DNA from: DATFMH01 sp035267045
GTDB taxonomy: Bacteria > Bacteroidota > Rhodothermia > Balneolales > DATFMH01
Length of the DNA stretch: 10,238 nucleotides
NCBI GenBank assembly: GCA_035267045.1
Contig: DATFMH010000090.1
Span: 1 to 10,238, forward strand
Direction: 5' to 3'
How positions within the stretch are numbered: position 1 is the first letter of the stretch; each line of letters opens with the position of its first letter. Of the stretch, positions 1 through 7,599 are shown one piece after another. Both the position numbers and the translations under genes were made by a program. The notes under the pieces were generated by a model that made no database searches, was not told the origin of the DNA, and was given only the letters and a program-made list of their open reading frames with translations.

Positions 1-51
1 CTGATAGAGTTATCAGCAAGCTTTGGAATGACAAAATGGGGGTAATTATAA

Positions 52-86
52 GCTGAGTGCTGGTCGCTGAAAGCTGATAGCTCTCA
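52..86. repeat. Degenerate 7-bp tandem array (GCTGANN type)
   Basis: Five consecutive 7-bp units begin at 52, 59, 66, 73 and 80. They read gctgagt, gctggtc, gctgaaa, gctgata and gctctca, so GCTG is kept in four units and only GCT in the last. The array lies immediately downstream of the hisA stop codon. It shares its period, but not its unit sequence, with arrays at 7567-7594, 7961-8009 and 10181-10238. Its function is unknown. A separate short hairpin (ctgata-gagt-tatcag, 1-16) lies further left and has no T-tract, so I do not call it a terminator. Confidence 0.6.
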
Positions 87-87
87 A

Positions 88-807
88 TCATCCATGATAT
101 GATTTCATTATATCAAGACTCAAGTGTCCCTCATAATAAGCCCGGCCGATTACCACAGCATAGATATCAAGTTCGGATAATTTCTGTAAGTCTTTTTCAC
201 CGGAAACACCACCTGAGGCAATGAACCTGATATCCGGGAAACTGTTTTGAAGTTGTTTGTACAGATTGATATTTACCCCGCTAAGCATGCCATCCCTGGA
301 AATATCAGTACATAAAACTTCCTGTAATCCTTCGGAGATCATTCGTTTCAAAAATGAATCGGTTGATTCATCAGCCGTTTCGGTCCATCCCGAGTAAGCG
401 ATTTTGCCGTTTTTTAAATCCATCCCGAGAATACACTTATCTCCCCCAAATTCATGAAGTGCTTTAATCCAGTCAGGTTCATTTTTTACAGCCATCGAAC
501 TGCTGACAATTTTAGATATACCGGCGTCAAATAGTTGTTGGCAGTCACTGAAAATGCGAATTCCACCTCCTGTTTGAATAGAAGCACCGGTAGTCGAGAT
601 AATATTCTTAACCACAGGCAGGTTGATAAATTTCCCATCCCTGGCTCCATTCAAATCAACGATATGCAGGTGTGTAAAACCTGCTTCAACATACTGTACG
701 GCCTGTTCAACGGGACTGGTATTATATGATGAGACGTCATTATAGGCTCCTTTTTTCAAACGAACAACTTTGCCGTCAAGTAAATCTATAGCTGGAATTA
801 TCTTCAT
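88..807 (-). CDS. hisA: HisA, phosphoribosylformimino-AICAR-P isomerase
   Basis: This cytoplasmic (beta/alpha)8-barrel enzyme catalyses the Amadori rearrangement of ProFAR to PRFAR, the fourth step of histidine biosynthesis. The 239-residue length is normal for the family. The N-terminal strand holds the catalytic acid Asp8 (MKIIPAID), and the second catalytic acid is Asp130 in GMDLKNG. The phosphate-binding glycines are TGGGIR (79-84) and ASGGVS (197-202), and the TDISRDGMLSG loop (168-178) is typical. Asp8 in the IPAID context and the pattern of both barrel halves favour HisA over HisF. The ATG start at 807 gives the canonical N terminus; no strong Shine-Dalgarno precedes it. It is the first gene of its unit, because its upstream neighbour is divergent. 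Other his genes, if linked, would lie left of the window. The protein looks intact. Confidence 0.96.
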   Translation of the reverse strand: MKIIPAIDLLDGKVVRLKKGAYNDVSSYNTSPVEQAVQYVEAGFTHLHIVDLNGARDGKFINLPVVKNIISTTGASIQTGGGIRIFSDCQQLFDAGISKIVSSSMAVKNEPDWIKALHEFGGDKCILGMDLKNGKIAYSGWTETADESTDSFLKRMISEGLQEVLCTDISRDGMLSGVNINLYKQLQNSFPDIRFIASGGVSGEKDLQKLSELDIYAVVIGRAYYEGHLSLDIMKSYHG

Positions 808-923
808 TATAAAATCTTATTTTTTGATTAAAATCGATGGAATTTACGGAAGAATAAAAGAAAATGGTGAATCGAATCCGAAAAATGTAAAAAGAAGTGA
901 AATATCATACCTAAGGACTTGAT

Positions 924-957
924 ATTATAGGAATAAATATACTTTATAAAAGTATAT
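924..957. promoter_or_regulatory. AT-rich 9-bp inverted repeat and putative promoter elements in a divergent spacer
   Basis: The 175-bp spacer between divergent hisA and the GWxTD gene holds a perfect 9-bp inverted repeat, atatacttt (937-945) and aaagtatat (949-957), with a 3-bp loop. A perfect minus-strand TATAAT (plus-strand attata, 924-929) could be a -10 box for hisA, which would leave a leader of about 115 nt. On the plus strand TTGATA (919-924) with tttata (943-948, spacing 18) is a weak candidate for the GWxTD gene. The repeat could be an operator or a leader hairpin. AT-rich palindromes also arise by chance, so the call is tentative. Confidence 0.3.
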
Positions 958-982
958 AGTTTATATATTTAGAGGCCTCACT

Positions 983-2956
983 ATGAAGTATGTTGACCGG
1001 TTACCTTATCTTCAGTGGAAAAATATAAAGCGATTAACCGTTTTAATGGTCTGTATCGGTTTATTTCCTTCACTGGTAGTAGCAGCATCCCCCCAATACG
1101 AGGATGACCCTGGTCAGAATCTGTATGCTAAAGGGCTTAAAGATATAAAAGCCGGAAACTGGCAAAAAGCGATTACCATCTGGACGACCTATCTCGGTAA
1201 TCTTGATACTCATCACAAATCGGATCCCAGGACTGCAATAAAGTATATCGAGACTGTTACAAAAAACAGGGATTTCGAAAACTACGAGAATGCCAGTACG
1301 TTTTATATCGATAATATGGAGTATGCCAGTTGGAATGAATCACCCAAAATACTGACCCGGGAGGTCGAAAGATTATTGCCAATTGTCCCCGATAAGATAA
1401 AGAAACAGTGGAAACATCAATTAAAAAAGAAAAACCCGGACTTATTCAGGGAGATTGCATTTTACTGGAAACAGGTAGACCCCATTCTTTCAACAAAAGT
1501 CAATGAAAGGCTGATTGAACACTGGCAGCGTATTGCTTATGCAAGGAAATATTTCACCCGGAATCATACTTCTGTTTATGGTACGGATGACAGGGGAGTG
1601 ATCTATATTAAATTTGGTAAACCATACGAGAGATTGAAGGAAGCCATTCCCTTTCATGGCGTATCAAATCCATTGACTGGTTTGCCGGTTGCAATAAACG
1701 GCAGGGAATTTCATCCCCACCTGCCATTGATCGTTAATTTTGAGCTTTGGTCATATAATTTCAGTAATAGAAAAGTACCATCCTATTATTTATTTGGCCA
1801 AAAAAACAATGCCGGTCGATTCAGTTTACAGCCCGGTATACTTTCCGTCATTCCGAGTTACGGGTATAGCTTCAGGGCGGCAGGTATTGACAGCAGAGGT
1901 GGAAAATTAATGATCAAATATGGCATATTAGACGAGATAAAAGGGTTGAATAACTATTTTGGTAATTTATATAGTGATATGACCCGTGATATGATCATTA
2001 ACAGTTCTGAAGGGGACAGGGGCGCCGCCGTTTTTCAGGAGCCATCAGTCCTTTTTAAGTTTGAGAATAAGGAAGCATTACAATCAAACAGACGAGATCA
2101 GTTATCCCCACCTAATACGACGAGTATTATAACTAAAGAAAAATTTATGCCGGTCGATTATGCCGTTTACCGCTTTTTGAATAAAGATCGACAGACAGTA
2201 TACTATATAGCGGCTTATCCTGAAATCTACGTTTTCAGAAAACGAATAAGGAAAATGCAGAAGAGATATGACAGGTTGCCGGATATGAAATTATATAGCA
2301 CTTTCTTCTCTTATAACACATATGGTGACCGGCAAAACATTGAGCGAAAGAAAACTTCGGTTTTGTCTGGTCGAATAAATCACCCGGTTTTATTCAATAT
2401 CAATTCCGATAGCGTGGGTGAAACTATTTTAATGGGTATGGATCTGGCTGATGAAGGGAATCCACGACATATTTTAATCGATGATCAAAAAAAATCTCCT
2501 TTAATCGGAAGTACCGGGCCGGTAAAGATCCAATTACCACCTACACTACCTGCGACAACTGGTCAGATGACAGTTAGTGATCCGGTTATCGGTCAAATGC
2601 AAAAGACAGATGAAAATAAGCGTATTCCGTTTTATCCGGCTGTCAATAAAAATTTCAAGATGAACAGCCATATGCTCGTTTATTTTGAAACCTATCATAT
2701 AAAAAGTCCTAATTATACCGTTGAATATCGTTTTGATAGATTCAGAGGTGATTCTCCCAAAGGGAAAGTCAGACCCTACAAAGATAAAGCGGCGGCTACT
2801 GTGGAATACAACACAGAATACCAAAAGGATGGTCACTGGTTTAGTATCAATCTGAGTGATTTAAAACCAGGTTGGTACGATTTTGTTATGACCGTACGGG
2901 TTCCCGGTAATAAGTTAATTATAGAACGCAGAGTACCATTTCAAATCGTGGAATAA
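983..2956 (+). CDS. Secreted GWxTD-domain-like protein
   Basis: This 657-residue envelope protein begins with a basic segment and a hydrophobic stretch (about residues 17-35) ending near VVAAS, consistent with a Sec signal peptide or anchor. Residues 45-73 resemble one TPR-like helical pair. A segment from FYWKQVDP (160-167) through RIAYARKYF to YGTDDRGVIYIKFGKP (199-214) matches the layout of GWxTD domains. In those, an FW..DP helix is followed by a YA..F helix and GWxTDRGxxYIxxGxP. Here the tryptophan of the name-giving motif is absent (VYGTDDRG). The C terminus (about 560-657) ends in strands like those of the Ig-like tail common in such proteins. The molecular function of GWxTD proteins is not established. 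An agagg Shine-Dalgarno at 971-975 lies 7 nt before the ATG and supports this start. The gene appears monocistronic and divergent from hisA. Confidence 0.7.
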   Translation: MKYVDRLPYLQWKNIKRLTVLMVCIGLFPSLVVAASPQYEDDPGQNLYAKGLKDIKAGNWQKAITIWTTYLGNLDTHHKSDPRTAIKYIETVTKNRDFENYENASTFYIDNMEYASWNESPKILTREVERLLPIVPDKIKKQWKHQLKKKNPDLFREIAFYWKQVDPILSTKVNERLIEHWQRIAYARKYFTRNHTSVYGTDDRGVIYIKFGKPYERLKEAIPFHGVSNPLTGLPVAINGREFHPHLPLIVNFELWSYNFSNRKVPSYYLFGQKNNAGRFSLQPGILSVIPSYGYSFRAAGIDSRGGKLMIKYGILDEIKGLNNYFGNLYSDMTRDMIINSSEGDRGAAVFQEPSVLFKFENKEALQSNRRDQLSPPNTTSIITKEKFMPVDYAVYRFLNKDRQTVYYIAAYPEIYVFRKRIRKMQKRYDRLPDMKLYSTFFSYNTYGDRQNIERKKTSVLSGRINHPVLFNINSDSVGETILMGMDLADEGNPRHILIDDQKKSPLIGSTGPVKIQLPPTLPATTGQMTVSDPVIGQMQKTDENKRIPFYPAVNKNFKMNSHMLVYFETYHIKSPNYTVEYRFDRFRGDSPKGKVRPYKDKAAATVEYNTEYQKDGHWFSINLSDLKPGWYDFVMTVRVPGNKLIIERRVPFQIVE

Positions 2957-2980
2957 AGAGGGTAGCCAGTGTCAGGCTAA

Positions 2981-3176
2981 CTAACGTGAGGTTGGACCCA
3001 TCCTGAAATACCGTATAATCAACGTGCGTTCGGTATCGGAATCATGCTTAATGCATCAAAACAGCTCTGTGTCGTCGATGGTCAGTCGTCCGTCATCAAG
3101 ATATGTTATATTTTCACAGGTCGTATTCTCAATGTAATAATTATAACTCTGCGATTCTTATCCAAACCTCACGTTA
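2981..3176. mobile_element. MITE-like element with 15/16-bp terminal inverted repeats
   Basis: The 315-bp stretch 2957-3271 has no convincing gene. Within it, taacgtgaggttgga (2982-2996) is the reverse complement of tccaaacctcacgtta (3161-3176) except for one missing T. The two arms enclose about 165 bp and give an element of about 195 bp. That is the form of a miniature inverted-repeat element or a deleted insertion sequence. No clear target-site duplication is visible at the edges and no transposase is encoded. The remaining 3177-3271 is AT-rich; I see neither a promoter nor a T-tract terminator in it. The element separates the converging ends of the GWxTD gene and the large operon. Confidence 0.5.
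3056..3157 (-). pseudogene. Possible short coding remnant inside the MITE-like element
   Basis: The minus strand is open for about 34 codons from an in-frame stop at 3158-3160 to a stop at 3056-3058. It reads through YIENTTCENITYL and DDGRLTIDDTELF. There is no usable start codon of normal context. The pattern (xIENTxxxxxxYLDDGR...DTxxF) faintly recalls the C-terminal strands of histidine-phosphatase-type proteins. The match is too short to trust and could be chance. If it is real, it suggests the element captured or replaced the tail of a gene. Confidence 0.15.
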
Positions 3177-3271
3177 ACTATGTTTCACATACACAGCCGT
3201 AAATAATGATGTAATAGACAAATAAACCAATAGGTTCATATAGTTTCAATTCCCCGGGATTTTATAAGGTG

Positions 3272-4444
3272 CTAAAAAGACCATTTCAGACGGGCATATA
3301 AAATATTGGGGGTATTGAGTATCCGGTTGAAACGTTTATCCCGGAATACCTGTGCCAATAGTAAAAAGTCGATATCGTTGGTTACGGAAAGACTCACCTG
3401 CGGGATGAGGATGATCATCTTTTGGGTAGTGCTTGTGATGCCAGAAAAGGTAGCGGTAATAAGCGGACTAAGGGGATATTGCACTTCACCGAATACGGCT
3501 GTTTTGGCAATGAATAGGTTACTCGGTGATAAAGAACCGGACAGGATCAGCTCAGGATTCATATATCGGTTCCAGTGTCCATTATAGAGAAATTCTCCAT
3601 ACAGATACAGTGAACTCGGAAAAGCATAATCCAATGATGTACTGGCAACAAGATAAGCATCGTTCATATTAAGAAAGGATTGGAAATAAGTGAATTCTCC
3701 CTTGAAACCGGCATCCCCGATGGGACCTGCCCAGCCACCACCAATTGCTAAAAGATTTCGATAATAACCGGCGAGTCCCTGGATGTCGAATTCCCCGGAA
3801 TGTTGTTTAACCAGGAAAGCTGCTACAGAGTTTTTCATGTTCCGGGCAGGTTTGAAAGCCACTTCATATCCGGAAGCAAAACCGGTGAAATATTGAAACC
3901 GTATGGCATCTGAACCGGGCCGTTCTTCATAATCGAAATCCAGATATGAATAAGCATTGAACAAATCGTTGGGATTCCAGACGAGTGTCCGTCCCCAGTT
4001 GATACGCTGCCGGCCGACATCCAGCTCCCATTTATTCGTGTAATAAGTGGTGTATAAACGGTCGATTTGCGTGTTGAGCAAAAATGGCTTCGAGTTTATG
4101 ACATTCCAGGATAGATTCACAAGGCCGTTATCGTGTCCTGCTATTTGAGCAAATCCGGGTTCATGATCAACCGAGTAACCGTTAAAAAGACGCGTACGCA
4201 GATCCGCTTCACCTGTCCAGTGAGGAGTGAATGTCCAGTGCGTGTTAATCCGGTTGTGGATGAGGTTATCGTAATGGAACACTTTCAAAGCGTCATCGAA
4301 GCTCAAAGTACCGAGCTCTTTGACATACCCGTCCGCTTTCATCCAGTTTCCCCAGTGAATGGATTGGGCAGCCACCGGGGTTGATATCAAACTCCAAATT
4401 AAAAGTAAAATAGAAAAAGCTGATATTTGTTTAATGCGTCTCAT
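3272..4444 (-). CDS. Outer-membrane beta-barrel protein of the ABC export operon
   Basis: From the ATG at 4444 the protein is 390 residues. MRRIKQ is followed by a hydrophobic core and a cleavage-like VAA/QS at residues 26/27, a clear signal peptide. The mature part alternates polar and aromatic or hydrophobic residues throughout and ends in RLKWSF with a terminal Phe, the usual signal for barrel insertion by BAM. A distinctive segment GRQRINWGRTLVWNPNDLF (144-162) followed by DFDYEERPGSDA resembles the conserved strand and loop of porin-like families such as DUF1302-type barrels. The exact family is uncertain. An upstream TTG at 4468 would add 8 residues before the signal peptide and is less likely. 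The start overlaps the ATPase stop by 14 bp, implying translational coupling. As last gene of the operon it probably provides the outer-membrane acceptor or exit channel. Confidence 0.8.
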   Translation of the reverse strand: MRRIKQISAFSILLLIWSLISTPVAAQSIHWGNWMKADGYVKELGTLSFDDALKVFHYDNLIHNRINTHWTFTPHWTGEADLRTRLFNGYSVDHEPGFAQIAGHDNGLVNLSWNVINSKPFLLNTQIDRLYTTYYTNKWELDVGRQRINWGRTLVWNPNDLFNAYSYLDFDYEERPGSDAIRFQYFTGFASGYEVAFKPARNMKNSVAAFLVKQHSGEFDIQGLAGYYRNLLAIGGGWAGPIGDAGFKGEFTYFQSFLNMNDAYLVASTSLDYAFPSSLYLYGEFLYNGHWNRYMNPELILSGSLSPSNLFIAKTAVFGEVQYPLSPLITATFSGITSTTQKMIILIPQVSLSVTNDIDFLLLAQVFRDKRFNRILNTPNILYARLKWSF

Positions 4445-5114
4445 CTTTGATAATCTTGCCGTCTTCAAGTGTTACAATTCGCAGTGCGCGATCAATTACG
4501 CGCTGGTCGTGGGTGGAAAAAATAAATGTTATATGTTCTTCCTGGTTCAATCGATACATTATATCCAACAGGTTGGCGGTCGATTTGGAATCGAGATTAG
4601 CAGTGGGTTCATCGGCCAGGACAAACTTGGGTTTGGAAGCCAGGGCTCGTGCCACGGCGACACGTTGCTGCTGACCACCTGACAACTCCGATGGGCGGTT
4701 ATCCATGCGATCCTGTAATCCAACGGCATGTAGTAATGATTCGGCCCGTTCATGACATTCTTTTTTGGATCGCCCCTGTAATTGCATGATGAACTCCACA
4801 TTTTCACGTGCTGTCAGAACAGGGATCAGGTTATAGGCCTGAAATACGAAACCAATGTGACTAAGGCGAAAGGAGATTAGCTCACTGTCGGATAGGGTAC
4901 CCAGATCCGTTTGATCAATAATGATATTACCTTCGGTTGGACTATCGAGCCCGCCGATGATATTTAATAATGTCGTTTTACCGGATCCGGACGGACCGAC
5001 GATAGACGTGAATTCACCTTTCTCAACATCCAGGGTTACGCCATTCAAAGCGTTGACGGGTACGCTGGTCTCGGTGTAGATTTTGGTAATATTTTTTGTA
5101 TGAATAATGGACAT
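4431..5114 (-). CDS. ABC transporter ATPase, LolD/MacB-type
   Basis: This 227-residue cytoplasmic nucleotide-binding subunit has every ABC motif. Walker A is GPSGSGKTT (40-48), the Q-loop Gln is at 92 (FVFQAYNLIPVLTARENV), the signature is LSGGQQQR (144-151), Walker B is VLADEP (165-170), the D-loop follows in ANLD (172-175) and the H-loop His is at 202 (STHD). The Q-loop context and overall length are those of the LolD/MacB/FtsE class, which works with FtsX-fold permeases as a mechanotransmission pump. The two adjacent permease genes are the expected partners. The ATG at 5114 lies 3 bp after the second permease stop and no Shine-Dalgarno is seen, so coupling is likely. I leave the symbol empty because the substrate is unknown. 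Confidence 0.95.
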   Translation of the reverse strand: MSIIHTKNITKIYTETSVPVNALNGVTLDVEKGEFTSIVGPSGSGKTTLLNIIGGLDSPTEGNIIIDQTDLGTLSDSELISFRLSHIGFVFQAYNLIPVLTARENVEFIMQLQGRSKKECHERAESLLHAVGLQDRMDNRPSELSGGQQQRVAVARALASKPKFVLADEPTANLDSKSTANLLDIMYRLNQEEHITFIFSTHDQRVIDRALRIVTLEDGKIIKDETH

Positions 5115-5117
5115 AAT

Positions 5118-6338
5118 TTACATTTTTCGGATTGCTTGAACAGGTCGGAGTCGTAACGCTTTAATGGCAGGGTAAACAGCTGATAACAATGCCGCAGCGA
5201 CCATCATCAACGCGATGTGAAAATAATAGGCGTTATCAAGAATTGGGTAGATGATGGAGCCGTAACCAAACTGGCTTAAGCCCCTGGCAACAACACTCAG
5301 GTTGATGCCATAATTACCCGTTAGCTTAATGGTAATCCATGAAAAAAATATCCCAAGCGGTGCACCAACAAAGCTGAGGAAAAATGTTTCCGCTACGATC
5401 ATCCCGAAGACGCGTTTCTTATTCATCCCCACGGCCATCAGCATTCCCAGTTCACGGGTACGTTCGAGGATAGCCATCAGCATAGTATTCACGATTCCTA
5501 ATGCCAGCGCCAGCACGAGGATGGTCATGAAGATATAAATCTCAAGTTTAATGGTGGAGTCCAGTAACCGGAGTTCGGGGGCTACTTCCTGCCAGCTTTG
5601 AACTGACAATGACGGGAATTGTTGTTGCATCTTTTTAGCTATAGCCGGAGCCTGGTGCGCATCGGTTGTTTTAATGACGATCTCATGGATCAGGTCGTGC
5701 GTTCCCAAAAGGTTATTAAGATCGCTCGACCGGATAAAGACATGGCTTTCATCATATGTATTGTTACTCGTTTTGAAAATACCGACAATGCGAAAAGCCG
5801 AAGCCGTGATGTTATTCGTAGTGTCCTGGAAGGTCAATACAATTTTGGATCCCATATGAACATTCAACCGCTTGGCCAACGATTTCCCGATGACAACCGG
5901 GAATCGTTTGTCTTCTGTAAAGAAATTTCCCTCCACAAGTTTATGTGGCAAAGTAAGAACCGTCGATTCGGCATTGGGATCGACACCTACAATGGTACTG
6001 CCGTATGAATTAGTGCTACTTGAAGCCAGTCCGGTGGCAACAGTATGCGGTATGGCTGCAACAACTCCCGGTGTCCGCCGTAACTGAGCCAGTACACTAT
6101 CCCCATCCGGGATATATTGACTTACTTTCTTATCGCTTACAAAAGCCGGCGTATGAACCTGGATATGTCCGGTATACGTGTCCAGTTGATCCTTCAGCCG
6201 CTGCTGACTCATACCGTTGGTAAAACCGACAATAAAGATACCGGCCCAGATTCCCAGCATCACGGCTGTGATGACCACACCGCTTCTAACAGGATTTCTC
6301 CAAACGTTCTTCCAGCTTATTTTAATGATTGTCCACAT
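5118..6338 (-). CDS. FtsX/LolC-type ABC permease, second copy
   Basis: The 406-residue inner-membrane subunit has the four-helix MacB/LolC layout. An amphipathic start (ISWKNVWRNPVRS) precedes TM1 at about 20-40. A large periplasmic MacB-PCD-like domain (about 42-262) contains GHIQVH and TIVGVDPNAE. TM2 is at about 266-290, then the coupling helix ERTRELGMLMAVGM (292-305), TM3 at about 315-337 and TM4 at about 372-392. It ends in RLRPVQAIRKM, as is common in the family. The ATG start is at 6338, 12 bp after the first permease stop. It differs enough from its neighbour to act as the other half of a heterodimer, like LolC with LolE. Inferred role: ATP-driven extraction of a lipid or lipoprotein, or push of a periplasmic substrate. 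Confidence 0.92.
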   Translation of the reverse strand: MWTIIKISWKNVWRNPVRSGVVITAVMLGIWAGIFIVGFTNGMSQQRLKDQLDTYTGHIQVHTPAFVSDKKVSQYIPDGDSVLAQLRRTPGVVAAIPHTVATGLASSSTNSYGSTIVGVDPNAESTVLTLPHKLVEGNFFTEDKRFPVVIGKSLAKRLNVHMGSKIVLTFQDTTNNITASAFRIVGIFKTSNNTYDESHVFIRSSDLNNLLGTHDLIHEIVIKTTDAHQAPAIAKKMQQQFPSLSVQSWQEVAPELRLLDSTIKLEIYIFMTILVLALALGIVNTMLMAILERTRELGMLMAVGMNKKRVFGMIVAETFFLSFVGAPLGIFFSWITIKLTGNYGINLSVVARGLSQFGYGSIIYPILDNAYYFHIALMMVAAALLSAVYPAIKALRLRPVQAIRKM

Positions 6339-6350
6339 AGATAATTTCGT

Positions 6351-7568
6351 TTATGGTCTGATAGCCGTGTTTACTTTTAGTCGGAACGTGTACCAGACAG
6401 GGTATAGAGCTATGATGCCGGTCATGCCAAATACAATCAAGGCCTGATCTATCAAGATGAGTGGATCGACCGAAAAGGGGATGATCGGTTCCATCCCAAA
6501 AGTCTTGATCCCACGGGCCAGGTCGCCGGTTAAATAGATCGGATGAAGGTGGAAATACCATATCACCGGTAAACTGATTAAAATACCTGCAAGTGCACCA
6601 ATTAGCGCCATAAAAAGAGACTCAATCAGGATATTTAATCCCAGTTTGAAACGATGCATTCCAACCGCTATCATGATGCCCAACTCATATTTTCGTTCCG
6701 CCGTCATCATCAATATGGTACCCAATATTCCGAAGCCGACAATCATGTAGAGTACCATCAGCATGATCAGTCCGCCGGCATTATCGGCCTGGATGGCCTG
6801 GACCAGTTCGGGCATCATCTTCTGCCAGTCCATCACTTCATAATGAGATGGCAACTCGCTGCGTAGGTTTTTAGTTACCTGTGGGACCATATCCGCTTTC
6901 TGCAAGACCAAAGCAATGGCTGTTAACCGGTTATATGCACCGAATAACACGCGGGCCTGTTGGATCGGCAGATAGATTAATACCTGGTTTAGATCGGGTT
7001 GTGGGATGTTTACAATACCTTTGACCGGGTATTTACCGGCGGCACTTTGTCCGTGGTATCCCTGGCCAAGTAGGACGAGTGTATCTTTCACAGATAATTG
7101 TAATTGGTCGGCCAGACCCTGTGCGATGATAACACCATCTTCGTTATCGGATGTTAAATATTGTCCTTTGATCAGGCGTTTTTGGGGTTCGCTCAAATCA
7201 TTTTCCGCTTTTGGATCGATACCAAGGACAAATGCCGCCCGGCTGCTTTTTGTACCCGATGCCAAAACATACGATTGTAATCGGGGAACAACAGCTTTAA
7301 TGCCTGTTTGTCTGGCGACAACATGATCAACCGAATCATCCTGTGCAAAACTGTTATTCAGCGTCTGTTCGTCCCAATATCCTTTTTGATGTATCTGGAT
7401 ATAACCGGTAAAGGTACCGGCGATATTCTGTATCATTTTATCATAGGATCCAAACTGCATGGATCGGGTGAGAACGGATAGAAAAACCGCCAGCATCACA
7501 GAAAATGCCGTGATAAACGTGCGTCGCTTATTCCTCCAAATATTTCGCCAGGCCAGTTTAACAATCAT
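6351..7568 (-). CDS. FtsX/LolC-type ABC permease, first copy
   Basis: The 405-residue membrane protein starts MIVKLAWRNIWRNKRRT, the typical opening of LolC/LolE-like permeases. TM1 is at about 17-35, the periplasmic domain at 36-264 (with GYIQIH and FVLGIDPKAE), TM2 at about 265-288, the coupling helix ERKYELGIMIAVGM (291-304), TM3 at about 311-338 and TM4 at about 371-392. I chose the ATG at 7568. A TTG at 7586 would add six residues encoded by the adjacent 7-bp array and spoil the family N terminus. No Shine-Dalgarno is visible: the bases just upstream of the ATG belong to that array, so the native leader seems to have been displaced by the inserted cassette. It pairs with the second permease and the ATPase downstream. 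Confidence 0.92.
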   Translation of the reverse strand: MIVKLAWRNIWRNKRRTFITAFSVMLAVFLSVLTRSMQFGSYDKMIQNIAGTFTGYIQIHQKGYWDEQTLNNSFAQDDSVDHVVARQTGIKAVVPRLQSYVLASGTKSSRAAFVLGIDPKAENDLSEPQKRLIKGQYLTSDNEDGVIIAQGLADQLQLSVKDTLVLLGQGYHGQSAAGKYPVKGIVNIPQPDLNQVLIYLPIQQARVLFGAYNRLTAIALVLQKADMVPQVTKNLRSELPSHYEVMDWQKMMPELVQAIQADNAGGLIMLMVLYMIVGFGILGTILMMTAERKYELGIMIAVGMHRFKLGLNILIESLFMALIGALAGILISLPVIWYFHLHPIYLTGDLARGIKTFGMEPIIPFSVDPLILIDQALIVFGMTGIIALYPVWYTFRLKVNTAIRP

Positions 7569-7594
7569 ACAATTATCAATTAACAATTATCAAT
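7567..7594. repeat. 7-bp tandem array, left flank of the four-helix cassette
   Basis: On the minus strand four 7-bp units read ATTGATA, ATTGTTA, ATTGATA and ATTGTAT. The last runs into the first two bases of the permease start codon. The array is a close relative, in inverted orientation, of the array at 7961-8009. The two bracket the four-helix-bundle gene, so they look like the boundaries of an inserted cassette. The next coding bases of the permease (ATTGTTA after ATG) happen to match a unit, offset by one base. Confidence 0.75.
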
Positions 7595-7599
7595 GCACT

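Noticed and set aside
1..16. Intrinsic terminator of hisA (ctgata-gagt-tatcag)
   Set aside because: The stem is only 6 bp, weak in GC, and is not followed by a T-tract in the direction of hisA transcription within the window.
3177..3271. Terminator after the barrel gene
   Set aside because: Only trivial palindromes (tcccggga-type and aacc-tatt-ggtt) are present and no T-run follows a stable stem.
4133..4384. Plus-strand open frames within the operon (for example 4133-4384, 5619-6008, 7006-7326, 8070-8372)
   Set aside because: They lie antisense to well-supported genes, show no family motifs and have compositions expected of antisense shadows.
4445..4468. TTG start of the outer-membrane barrel gene at 4468
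   Set aside because: It adds eight residues before an already complete signal peptide that begins at the ATG at 4444.
7569..7586. TTG start of the first permease at 7586
   Set aside because: The extra six residues are encoded by the tandem array, and the family N terminus (MxxKLAWRNIWRN) begins at the ATG at 7568.
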